A DNA stretch of 64,000 nucleotides from UBA2336 sp965227265 (GTDB taxonomy: Bacteria; Bacteroidota; Bacteroidia; Cytophagales; Cyclobacteriaceae). Of this stretch, positions 1-9,152 are shown one piece after another (the stretch's first letter is position 1; the number at the start of each line of letters is the position of its first letter). The notes under the pieces are model-generated. The model was given only the letters and a program-made list of their open reading frames with translations. It did not search any database and had not been told where the DNA came from. The DNA lies in the NCBI GenBank assembly GCA_965227265.1, contig OZ245738.1, positions 3,100,001 through 3,164,000 on the forward strand. Direction: 5' to 3'. The translations under genes were made by a program, and so were the position numbers.

Positions 1-2804
<2,804 letters not shown>

Positions 2805-2873
2805 GGTGCTTTAATGTTTAAGTTCTTAAATCCTGGACGCGAATTATAAATAGGTACAAATACGAATAGACCG

Positions 2874-2894
2874 CGTCCCGACATTGTCGGGACG
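2874..2894. repeat. Perfect 21-base palindrome between rplL and rpoB
   Basis: Two 10-base arms (CGTCCCGACA and its complement) surround a single T. It lies in the 139-base gap between rplL and rpoB. A stem this strong could act as an attenuator or an RNA processing site between the ribosomal-protein and polymerase genes. No T tract follows in the direction of transcription, so it is not a standard terminator. It may also be a copy of a dispersed palindromic repeat. Confidence 0.7.
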
Positions 2895-2943
2895 AGGCCT
2901 AATCGAGTTTTTTTTGAGGCAGTACCCTCGCCTCAAGAAGAGA

Positions 2944-3318
2944 TTACTTCAACTCAACTTCGGCACCAGCCTCAGCAAGTTGTTTTCTGAGGTTTTCAGC
3001 CTCGTCTTTAGGTAAGCCTTCTTTGATAGTTTTTGGAGCGCCATCAACCAGGTCTTTAGCTTCTTTCAAGCCAAGGCCAGTCAATTCTTTCACAAGCTTC
3101 ACGATCTGAAGTTTGTTAGGACCAGATGCTTTCAATACAACATCGAAGTTAGTCTTCTCAGCAGCGGCAGCAGCGCCACCACCTGCAGCACCACCCGCTA
3201 CTACAACAGCAGCAGCTGGCTCGATGCCATGTGTTTCTTTCAAATAAGAAGCCAGTTCGTTTACTTCTTTAACGGTGAGTTCAACAAGTTGATCTCCGAG
3301 AGCTTTTACGTCAGCCAT
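2944..3318 (-). CDS. rplL: 50S ribosomal protein L7/L12
   Basis: This is the 124-residue ribosomal stalk protein that recruits translation factors. The N-terminal dimerisation segment is followed by an Ala/Gly-rich hinge around residues 34-53 and by the globular C-terminal domain (LVKELTGLGLKEAKDLVDGAP). Length and architecture match the family. It is separated from rplJ by 32 bases and from rpoB by a gap containing a strong palindrome, the usual place where stalk-protein and polymerase expression are uncoupled. Confidence 0.98.
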   Translation of the reverse strand: MADVKALGDQLVELTVKEVNELASYLKETHGIEPAAAVVVAGGAAGGGAAAAAEKTNFDVVLKASGPNKLQIVKLVKELTGLGLKEAKDLVDGAPKTIKEGLPKDEAENLRKQLAEAGAEVELK

Positions 3319-3350
3319 TTTATTAAGATTTAAAATTTTTAGTCAATAAT

Positions 3351-3875
3351 TTAATTTGCACTTGGTTGCTCTGCAGCTTCTGCGTTCTTCTTCCCATTTA
3401 ACAGGGCAGCGATTACGTTTCTGGCTGGAGATTGTAACAACCCAACAATTTCGCCAATGAGTTCGTTTTTCGACTTCAGGTCAGCGAGTGTGTTTACATT
3501 TTCATCTCCGATAAAAAATTCGGATTTGAGCGAGGCAGCTTTTAATACCGGTTTGCCTTCCATTTTCTTACGGAACTCGCGGATGATTTTTGCAGGTGCG
3601 TTGCCAACCTCTTTCGAGAACATCACGCCTGAAAATCCAGTGAGTACGTTAAAAAGTGGAGAGTAATCAACGCCACCTTCTTGTCTCTCAAGTGCTTTTT
3701 GAATCAAGGTGTTTTTGTACACTTTGTATTCAACGCCACTTTTGAAACACATTCTTCTAAAGTTATTGATCTGCTCAACGGTAAAACCGCTTGCATCCGT
3801 AATGTAGAAGTTTTCGGTGTCGGCAAACTTTTGGGTAAGCTCTCCGATTATCTGTTCTTTTTCTTCTCTGGTCAT
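3351..3875 (-). CDS. rplJ: 50S ribosomal protein L10
   Basis: L10 is the base of the ribosomal stalk and holds L7/L12 dimers. The 174-residue product begins MTREEKEQIIGEL and carries the typical RNA-binding N-terminal domain (ITDASGFTVEQINNFRR) and a C-terminal helix for L7/L12 binding. It lies 12 bases after rplA and 32 before rplL in the standard order. In many bacteria L10 autoregulates the rplJL transcript; no leader structure is evident in the short gap here. Confidence 0.98.
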   Translation of the reverse strand: MTREEKEQIIGELTQKFADTENFYITDASGFTVEQINNFRRMCFKSGVEYKVYKNTLIQKALERQEGGVDYSPLFNVLTGFSGVMFSKEVGNAPAKIIREFRKKMEGKPVLKAASLKSEFFIGDENVNTLADLKSKNELIGEIVGLLQSPARNVIAALLNGKKNAEAAEQPSAN

Positions 3876-3887
3876 GTTACAATTTTC

Positions 3888-4586
3888 TTAAATACCAGTA
3901 ATTGAACCTGCGTCTACTCTGATGCCCGGGCTCATCGTTGTTGAGATAGCAATACTTTTGAAGTACGTACCTTTCGCAGATGCGGGTTTCAGTTTAGCAA
4001 TTGTCTGGAGCATTTCGTTTGCATTGTCCCTGAGCTTATCAGGCGAGAAGGAAGCTTTCCCGATGCCTACGTGAATGATACCCGTCTTATCAACTTTGAA
4101 GTCGATCTTACCGGCTTTTACTTCTTTCACGGCTTTGCCTACGTCCAGCGTAACAGTTCCTGATTTAGGGTTTGGCATTAAGCCGCGGGGACCTAATACT
4201 TTACCAAGTCTACCAACCTTCGCCATTACTGTAGGAGTACAGATAATAACATCAATGTCAGTCCATCCGGCTTCGATTTTTGTGATATAATCATCGAGCC
4301 CTACGTGCTCGGCACCTGCATCTTTTGCATCCTGAACTTTATCAGGCGTACATAATACAAGCACACGAACGGTCTTACCTAATCCATGCGGCAGGGCAAC
4401 TACGCCACGTACCATCTGGTCAGCTTTCTTTGGGTCAACACCTAAACGGATATTCAAATCTACTGATGCATCAAATTTTGTGAACGTGATGTCTTTCAGC
4501 ATTTTGGTAGCCTCATCCAGAGAATATGATTTCTCTAAATTGAATTTAGCTGCGACTGCTTTTCTGTTCTTTGTAATTCTTGCCAT
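3888..4586 (-). CDS. rplA: 50S ribosomal protein L1
   Basis: L1 binds 23S rRNA at the E-site stalk and often represses its own operon. The 232-residue protein has the L1 signature region (GKVLGPRGLMPNPKSGTV) near residue 140 and the expected length. Only 10 bases separate it from rplK upstream, which indicates cotranscription and probable translational coupling. Confidence 0.98.
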   Translation of the reverse strand: MARITKNRKAVAAKFNLEKSYSLDEATKMLKDITFTKFDASVDLNIRLGVDPKKADQMVRGVVALPHGLGKTVRVLVLCTPDKVQDAKDAGAEHVGLDDYITKIEAGWTDIDVIICTPTVMAKVGRLGKVLGPRGLMPNPKSGTVTLDVGKAVKEVKAGKIDFKVDKTGIIHVGIGKASFSPDKLRDNANEMLQTIAKLKPASAKGTYFKSIAISTTMSPGIRVDAGSITGI

Positions 4587-4596
4587 ACCTCAGATG

Positions 4597-5040
4597 TTAT
4601 TTGTTCCAGGGTGCTGTTCCAGACACGGTAACACCCATGCTGCGTGCAGTTCCTGCAATCATTTTCATAGCTGACTCAACTTTGAACGCATTGAGGTCAG
4701 GCATTTTCAATTCTGCAATAGTTTTCACCTGATCCCAGGAGATTGAACCTACCTTTGCGCGGTTAGGTTCTGCAGACCCCTTCTGCTTTTTCATAGCCTC
4801 TAAAATGAGGTTAGCGGCAGGAGGAGTTTTGATGACGAAGTCAAACGACTTGTCATTATAAATCGTGATCAATACGGGTAGAAGTGCACCGGGCTTATCC
4901 TGGGTTCTTGCATTAAATTGTTTGCAAAAATCCATGATGTTAAGACCCTTGCTACCAAGCGCTGGTCCAATTGGAGGAGCTGGGTTAGCAGAGTTTCCTT
5001 TTACCTGCAGTTTTAAGTATCCTGTAATTTGCTTTGCCAT
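4597..5040 (-). CDS. rplK: 50S ribosomal protein L11
   Basis: L11 sits in the GTPase-associated centre of the large subunit. The 147-residue product has the N-terminal proline-rich segment (NPAPPIGPALGSKGLNIMDF) and the C-terminal rRNA-binding domain with AGTARSMG. Length is typical. It follows nusG by 16 bases and precedes rplA by 10 in the conserved ribosomal-protein cluster. Confidence 0.98.
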   Translation of the reverse strand: MAKQITGYLKLQVKGNSANPAPPIGPALGSKGLNIMDFCKQFNARTQDKPGALLPVLITIYNDKSFDFVIKTPPAANLILEAMKKQKGSAEPNRAKVGSISWDQVKTIAELKMPDLNAFKVESAMKMIAGTARSMGVTVSGTAPWNK

Positions 5041-5056
5041 TTTTGTTGGGTACTAA

Positions 5057-5623
5057 TTACTCTTGTTTTTCAACCTGCATGTAATTCAATTCGACTGGAG
5101 TGTTCCGGCCGAAAATCTTCACCATGACATTTAACTTTTTCTTTTCTTCGAATATTTCCTCTACAGTTCCGGTAAAGCCTGAGAAAGGGCCATCCATCAC
5201 TTTTACAGATTCTCCTTTAATAAAAGGAGTACCCAGTTTTTCTTCAAAGGCGTCAATCTCATCAACTTTACCGAGAATCCTGTTTACCTCAGACTGACGT
5301 AAAGCAACAGGTTCTTTGGAAGCCCCGGTTCCGTTGTTTCCGAGAAAACCAATCACACCCGGAATGTTATTCACGGTATGATAAGCCTCCCCATTTGAAA
5401 GATCTGCGGACAGAAGTACATAACCCGGAAAGAAATTTCTTTCTCTCACGCGTTTTTTTCCGCCACGCATCTCATATACTTTCTCAGATGGTATGAGCAC
5501 CTGAGGAATATAGTCTGTTAATTTTTCACGCTCTACTTCGTTCTCCAGGTAGGTTTTCACCTTTTTCTCCTGGCCACTCACTACGCGTAAAACATACCAC
5601 TTTAGTTCACCGACTGCTGCCAT
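5057..5623 (-). CDS. nusG: Transcription termination/antitermination factor NusG
   Basis: NusG binds RNA polymerase and links it to Rho or the ribosome. The 188-residue protein has an NGN domain (KWYVLRVVSGQEKKVKTYLE, then FFPGYVLL) over about residues 8-115 and a C-terminal KOW domain (VKVMDGPFSGFTGTVEEI) from about residue 138. It lies between secE (11 bases upstream) and rplK, the usual position. Confidence 0.98.
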   Translation of the reverse strand: MAAVGELKWYVLRVVSGQEKKVKTYLENEVEREKLTDYIPQVLIPSEKVYEMRGGKKRVRERNFFPGYVLLSADLSNGEAYHTVNNIPGVIGFLGNNGTGASKEPVALRQSEVNRILGKVDEIDAFEEKLGTPFIKGESVKVMDGPFSGFTGTVEEIFEEKKKLNVMVKIFGRNTPVELNYMQVEKQE

Positions 5624-5634
5624 GCTCTGTGTGG

Positions 5635-5826
5635 TTAAAATTCACGGTAAAACCACTGCAACCCTGTCTTGAACACCCAGTCAATCGCACCGATAACCAA
5701 TGCAAATATTGTAGAGGCCACCAACACAAGAATAGCGCTGCTCTGAAGCTCGCTGTACGATGACCAAGAAACCTTGTTTTTGATTTCGTCCCATGATTCG
5801 GCAAAGTAATTTCCAATCTTCTGCAT
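5635..5826 (-). CDS. secE: Preprotein translocase subunit SecE
   Basis: This 63-residue single-span protein is the SecE subunit that clamps SecY in the translocon. It has an amphipathic N-terminal helix (YFAESWDEIKNKVSW) and one membrane segment (ILVLVASTIFALVIGAIDWVF). Length and location, between tRNA-Trp and nusG, are diagnostic. An out-of-frame ORF of similar length on the same strand (5607-5816) is a shadow. Confidence 0.96.
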   Translation of the reverse strand: MQKIGNYFAESWDEIKNKVSWSSYSELQSSAILVLVASTIFALVIGAIDWVFKTGLQWFYREF

Positions 5827-5882
5827 CAGTTTTACCTTTAATTCTATTCTACTCTACTACCGACCTAAATCGGGTGTTTTCG

Positions 5883-5953
5883 CACGGGCGGAGAGATTCG
5901 AACTCCCATCTGCGGTTTTGGAGACCGTAATTCTACCCTTGAACTACGCCCGT
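5883..5953 (-). tRNA. tRNA-Trp (anticodon CCA)
   Basis: The 71-base gene folds as a cloverleaf with a perfect seven-pair acceptor stem (ACGGGCG with CGCCCGT) and a T loop with TTCGAATC. The anticodon loop CTCCAAA is at plus-strand 5917-5923, giving anticodon CCA (plus-strand 5919-5921). The 3' CCA is not encoded. It is the first gene of the secE-rpoB operon, a common Bacteroidota arrangement, and starts about 100 bases after the promoter at 6061-6068. Confidence 0.96.
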
Positions 5954-6060
5954 TTATATTGGTTCCGGGCTCGTTTAAGGTAGATTTCGCTTCAGGCCCC
6001 TAACCCCCTTGAACTTCATCAAATTATGCCCTGCAGCCACTCCTAGTCCAAAAAGGACTG

Positions 6061-6068
6061 CAAATTTA
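6061..6068 (-). promoter_or_regulatory. Probable promoter of the tRNA-Trp/secE/rpoB operon
   Basis: On the minus strand this reads TAAATTTG, a perfect match to the Bacteroidota -7 box TAnnTTTG. It continues into GCAGTCC, and a small AGTCC/GGACT hairpin (6045-6059) would lie at the transcript start. The -33 side is only T-rich. It is the best promoter candidate upstream of tRNA-Trp. Confidence 0.65.
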
Positions 6069-6226
6069 GGATAATTTTTGGAAAAAATGAATCTGGCACG
6101 AAAAAAATCCCTTCTTCTGCATCCTTGATTTTCAGGGTTTTAGTGAACTTCGGGAAAGAAATAATTTACCTGACCTGATTCGTCCAATATCTTCGCCTAT
6201 CTGTCCATTTGAAGTAAATTCAGGCC

Positions 6227-6505
6227 ATGTACTACGTTCTGTTCTATAAAACCGTTGAGAATTATATTGAGAAAAGGGCACCTTTCCGGGAGGAACATTT
6301 GCGACTAGCCAATGCTGCCCGCGATAATGGGACTTTGATTATGGGCGGTGCGCTTGCCGATCCGGCTGACGAAGCGCTGCTTGTTTTCAAGGGTGAGAGT
6401 CCGCAGGTGGCGGAGGATTTCGCCAAGAATGATCCGTATGTTAAAAACGGGTTGATTACGGAATGGAAGGTAAGGGCGTGGACGGTTGTTGTGCGAGTTG
6501 AGTAA
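6227..6505 (+). CDS. YciI-like protein (YCII-related domain)
   Basis: This 92-residue protein is a small YCII-family alpha/beta protein: it starts MYYVLFYKTVENYIEKRAPF and contains the typical H at EEHL and the DPYV-NGLITEWKVRAW region at the end. Members are ferredoxin-like dimers; some carry out small-molecule chemistry, most have no known reaction. It is the only plus-strand gene between two core minus-strand operons (tRNA-Trp/secE and tuf), so it looks like an insertion into an otherwise conserved cluster. It converges on tuf and shares a bidirectional terminator with it. Confidence 0.88.
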   Translation: MYYVLFYKTVENYIEKRAPFREEHLRLANAARDNGTLIMGGALADPADEALLVFKGESPQVAEDFAKNDPYVKNGLITEWKVRAWTVVVRVE

Positions 6506-6575
6506 GCGATGATAGTTTACATGGGTTAAATGGTCTGTGAGCACACAGAGAATGCGGACACAGACCTTGTGAAAT

Positions 6576-6603
6576 AAAAAAGCCACCGTTCGGTGGCTTT
6601 TTT
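6576..6603. terminator. Bidirectional intrinsic terminator between yciI-like gene and tuf
   Basis: An eight-pair stem (AGCCACCG/CGGTGGCT) with a TT loop is flanked by five A on the left and five T on the right. It can terminate transcription from both sides and sits between the convergent YciI-like gene and tuf. Confidence 0.9.
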
Positions 6604-6628
6604 ATTTTTAACCTTTACAGGTATTATC

Positions 6629-7816
6629 TTAATCTAAGATTTCAGTTACCTGACCTGATCCTACAGTACGGCCACCTTCGCGGATCGCGAAGCGAAGACC
6701 TTTTTCCATAGCGATCTTGTTGATCAACGTTACTTCAATAGAGATGTTATCTCCAGGCATAACCATTTCAACACCGGCAGGAAGCATAACTTCTCCTGTT
6801 ACGTCAGTTGTACGGAAGTAGAACTGTGGACGGTATTTGTTAAAGAATGGAGTGTGACGACCACCTTCTTCTTTAGAAAGTACGTACACTTCAGCCTTAA
6901 ATTTAGCGTGAGGCGTTACAGAACCTGGTTTACAGATAACCATACCGCGTTTGATTTGCTCTTTTTCAACCCCACGAAGAAGAAGACCTGTGTTATCACC
7001 AGCCTCACCTCTGTCAAGGATCTTACGGAACATTTCAACACCTGTGATAGTTGAAGTAAGGTTTTCAGCACCCATACCCAAAATCTGAACTGGATCACCA
7101 GTTTTGATCACACCGCGCTCAATACGGCCAGTAGCAACAGTACCACGACCAGTAATAGAGAACACGTCTTCAACAGGCATCAAGAAATCTTTATCAACCA
7201 AACGAATTGGAATTGGAATATGGTTATCCACAGCATCCATCAACTCTTCGATTTTAGCAACCCATTGTGGTTCGCCATTCAATCCACCAAGTGCAGATCC
7301 TCTGACAACTGGCATAGTATCTCCAGGGAAGCTATACGCAGACATCAATTCACGAACTTCCATTTCAACAAGGTCTAACAATTCAGCATCGTCAACCAAA
7401 TCAACTTTGTTCATGAACACAACAAGTGCAGGTACACCTACCTGACGCGCAAGCAGGATATGCTCACGTGTTTGTGGCATTGGACCATCAGTAGCAGCTA
7501 CTACAAGAATAGCTCCGTCCATCTGAGCAGCACCCGTAACCATGTTTTTTACATAGTCAGCGTGGCCTGGACAGTCAACGTGTGCATAGTGACGGTTTAC
7601 CGTAGAGTATTCAACGTGTGAGGTATTGATTGTAATACCACGTTCTTTTTCTTCAGGAGCGTTATCAATTGAAGAGAAATCGCGCATTGAAGCAAGTCCT
7701 TTAGAAGCAAGAACTTTTGTGATTGCAGCAGTAAGAGTTGTCTTACCGTGGTCAACGTGACCAATTGTACCGATGTTAACGTGTGGTTTCGACCGGTCGT
7801 AGGTTTCCTTAGCCAT
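6629..7816 (-). CDS. tuf: Translation elongation factor Tu
   Basis: EF-Tu is the GTPase that delivers aminoacyl-tRNA to the ribosome. The 395-residue protein has the P-loop GHVDHGKT at residues 19-26, the switch II motif DCPGHADY, the NKVD guanine-specificity motif, and domains 2 and 3 (GRGTVATGRIERG; FRTTDVTGEV). Length is normal. It is the last gene of the tRNA-Tyr/Gly/Thr-tuf operon, the same partner set as tufB in enterobacteria. Confidence 0.98.
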   Translation of the reverse strand: MAKETYDRSKPHVNIGTIGHVDHGKTTLTAAITKVLASKGLASMRDFSSIDNAPEEKERGITINTSHVEYSTVNRHYAHVDCPGHADYVKNMVTGAAQMDGAILVVAATDGPMPQTREHILLARQVGVPALVVFMNKVDLVDDAELLDLVEMEVRELMSAYSFPGDTMPVVRGSALGGLNGEPQWVAKIEELMDAVDNHIPIPIRLVDKDFLMPVEDVFSITGRGTVATGRIERGVIKTGDPVQILGMGAENLTSTITGVEMFRKILDRGEAGDNTGLLLRGVEKEQIKRGMVICKPGSVTPHAKFKAEVYVLSKEEGGRHTPFFNKYRPQFYFRTTDVTGEVMLPAGVEMVMPGDNISIEVTLINKIAMEKGLRFAIREGGRTVGSGQVTEILD

Positions 7817-8117
7817 ATTTGAAAATCAATTAAAGTTTAAAGTGTATAGTTATTTTAAATTATTACTAACCAACTTCTCAGGTTCTCTTAAGAAGTATAC
7901 ACCCCAAACATGTTAAGCCTTTCGGATAAGGGTAATTCAATGACTTCTCTGATTCCGTTAACGATGTTCGCTACACATCCGTGGTCGGAGAATTCATTTA
8001 AAATCCAGTACAAAACTTCCCGGCATCTCCGGGAGATCGTTAATCGTTATCCGTGAATCGCGTTACAACGATTAACCATTAACGTTTAACTATAAACGCG
8101 CTTCGCGCACGAAGCAG
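7817..8117. other. Leader/spacer between tRNA-Thr and tuf
   Basis: This 301-base spacer has no credible gene. It carries inverted repeats: a 13-base palindrome at 8025-8037 (ATCTCC, G, GGAGAT) and a perfect 10-base pair of arms GTTAATCGTT/AACGATTAAC at 8039-8048 and 8067-8076. No clear minus-strand TAnnTTTG box was found. The stems probably fold in the tRNA-tuf transcript and may guide processing that frees tuf mRNA from the tRNAs. Confidence 0.5.
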
Positions 8118-8189
<72 letters not shown>

Positions 8190-8199
8190 TTAATAAATT

Positions 8200-8223
8200 C
8201 AGAATTTTGAATTCAAAATTCTG
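8200..8223. repeat. Perfect 24-base palindrome in tRNA-Thr/tRNA-Gly spacer
   Basis: Two 12-base arms (CAGAATTTTGAA and its complement) meet with no loop. A second near-perfect inverted repeat (8247-8271; arms GATTTAAGATT and AATCTTTAATC around CGA) lies in the same 94-base spacer. They are probably RNA hairpins that mark the tRNA processing boundaries. Confidence 0.75.
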
Positions 8224-8283
8224 TCACCATTAAGCCCCAGATATCTGATTTAAGATTCGAAATCTTTAATCTGAAATCCGTTG

Positions 8284-8356
8284 AGCGGGAGACGAGGCTC
8301 GAACTCGCCACCTATAGCTTGGAAGGCTATCGCTCTACCAAATGAGCTACTCCCGC
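8284..8356 (-). tRNA. tRNA-Gly (anticodon TCC)
   Basis: The 73-base gene shows a perfect acceptor stem GCGGGAG/CTCCCGC, the D arm TAGCTCATTTGGTAGAGC, an anticodon stem ATAGC/GCTAT with loop CTTCCAA, and a T arm GCGAGTTCGAGCCTCGT. The anticodon is TCC. The CCA end is not encoded. It is the second tRNA of the Tyr-Gly-Thr-tuf operon. Confidence 0.97.
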
Positions 8357-8366
8357 TTATTCAATT

Positions 8367-8390
8367 TCGAATTCGGAATTCCCAATTCGA
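8367..8390. repeat. Inverted repeat in tRNA-Gly/tRNA-Tyr spacer
   Basis: Arms TCGAATT (8367-8373) and AATTCGA (8384-8390) surround a 10-base centre that itself contains the palindrome GGAATTCC. It occupies most of the 43-base spacer, so each spacer of this tRNA operon holds a palindrome. Confidence 0.65.
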
Positions 8391-8399
8391 CATTGTTTG

Positions 8400-8482
8400 T
8401 GGGGAAGAAAGGATTCGAACCTTTGAAGACATAAGTCAACAGATTTACAGTCTGTCCCAGTTGGCCGCTTTGGTACTTCCCC
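8400..8482 (-). tRNA. tRNA-Tyr (anticodon GTA)
   Basis: The 83-base gene is a class II tRNA with a long variable arm (TTGACTTATGTCTTC region). The acceptor stem is GGGGAAG/CTTCCCC, the anticodon stem is CAGAC... with loop CTGTAAA, giving anticodon GTA, and the T arm is AAAGGTTCGAATCCTTT. CCA is not encoded. It is the first tRNA of the operon. Confidence 0.97.
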
Positions 8483-8601
8483 AATTGGTTTTTTCGGTGT
8501 GACGGTAATTTCCTCACCCAACCTAATCGGCCCGCCCGGTTCTACCAGTCGGACAGGGTGACGACCCTTCAAACCTTTTCAACATTTCTCAAGAACGACT
8601 T

Positions 8602-8628
8602 AAAAGCCCCGTTTTTGGCGGGGCTTTT
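8602..8628. terminator. Strong intrinsic-terminator hairpin, promoter-proximal in the tRNA-tuf leader
   Basis: A ten-pair stem (AAAAGCCCCG with CGGGGCTTTT) closes a seven-base loop, with A/T flanks in both directions. It can terminate the recF-DUF721 transcript. It also lies only about 10-20 bases after the likely transcription start of the tRNA-Tyr operon, so it would act on that transcript too unless antiterminated. Confidence 0.8.
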
Positions 8629-8641
8629 GAAAAAGAGAGTG

Positions 8642-8671
8642 CAAAATTATACGGTTTTTTGGTTTAGACAA
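8642..8671 (-). promoter_or_regulatory. Probable promoter of the tRNA-Tyr/Gly/Thr-tuf operon
   Basis: On the minus strand, TAATTTTG (8642-8649) matches TAnnTTTG exactly and is followed by CACTCTC, as often seen at Bacteroidota stable-RNA promoters. A TTG lies 19 bases upstream (8669-8671). Spacing and both boxes fit the Bacteroidota housekeeping consensus. Confidence 0.7.
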
Positions 8672-8672
8672 T

Positions 8673-8768
8673 ATCAGGATCAGGATTATTAGGATTTTGA
8701 GACCTGCCCGACTCCGACTCCGATCAGGCTGACGGCAGGCAGTAGTCAAAATTAAGCGTGATCCTGAT
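8673..8768. repeat. Nested inverted-repeat element containing a 37-base hairpin repeat
   Basis: Outer arms ATCAGGATCA (8673-8682) and TGATCCTGAT (8759-8768) enclose a 37-base hairpin (8703-8739) bounded by CCTGC and GCAGG. The reverse complement of the 37-mer aligns without gaps to the hairpin at 12275-12311, sharing for example GTCAGCCTGA, so both belong to one dispersed repeat family. Confidence 0.7.
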
Positions 8769-8780
8769 CGAGTCGAATGG

Positions 8781-9077
8781 TCACAAAATGATAATGTCCT
8801 TCACCACCCCTTGGCCAAATTCTTTCTGGAAAACTTCCAATATGTGTGCTTTGTGAAGCAGGAAATCGTTTTTCATTGAGGGTGACTTGAACTCGACAAA
8901 CAGAATTTTGTCTTTTATATAGACTTTTTTAGTGCGCTTCGCGATTGGGCCGCCAACCAAGCGTTCCCAGGAATTTATAAGTGTAGCCTCATTGAATTTA
9001 GATTCAATGCGGAAAGTGCCGAGCATCTGCCGCACGGCATCTCCGATTGTTTGAAACTCATTTGGTTTTTTGGCCAT
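8781..9077 (-). CDS. DUF721 (DciA-like) protein
   Basis: The 98-residue protein matches the DUF721 family: an N-terminal helix (TIGDAVRQMLGTFRIESKFNE), a central W-ERLVG-PIAKRT segment and a basic C-terminal part (LFVEFKSPSMKNDFLLHK). DUF721 includes DciA, the ancestral replicative-helicase operator, and nucleic-acid binding is the expected role. It lies 58 bases after recF on the same strand, a frequent pairing. The hairpin at 9088-9152 lies between the two genes. Confidence 0.85.
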   Translation of the reverse strand: MAKKPNEFQTIGDAVRQMLGTFRIESKFNEATLINSWERLVGGPIAKRTKKVYIKDKILFVEFKSPSMKNDFLLHKAHILEVFQKEFGQGVVKDIIIL

Positions 9078-9087
9078 TGGGTAAAGG

Positions 9088-9152
9088 TAGTAGTTAGTAG
9101 TAAGTATTTAGTAGTTAGACTGATTATACTAAATACTAGGTACTAACTACTA
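9088..9152. repeat. 65-base inverted repeat overlapping the recF stop codon
   Basis: Outer arms of 12 bases (9088-9099 with 9141-9152, TAGTAGTTAGTA) and inner arms of 11 bases (9103-9113 with 9127-9137, AGTATTTAGTA) pair perfectly around a 3/3 internal loop and a 13-base apical loop. The recF stop codon (plus 9136-9138) lies inside the right arm. The arms are near-repeats of AGTAGTTAGTA, so it may be a simple-repeat-derived hairpin rather than a terminator. Confidence 0.75.

Larger units (their letters stand above)
8483..8780. other. Leader, attenuator-like hairpin, promoter and repeat region upstream of tRNA-Tyr
   Basis: This 298-base gap has no gene. From the tRNA side it holds a GC-rich leader (8500-8570, with a GGGT/ACCC hairpin near 8555), a strong terminator-type hairpin (8602-8628), a minus-strand promoter (8642-8671) and a nested inverted-repeat element (8673-8768). 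The DUF721 gene ends at its right edge. Confidence 0.6.

Noticed and set aside
8500..8575. tRNA-like fragment (GGTTCTACCAG, GTCGGACAGGGTGACGACCC)
   Set aside because: No cloverleaf could be built; only a small GGGT/ACCC hairpin is present.
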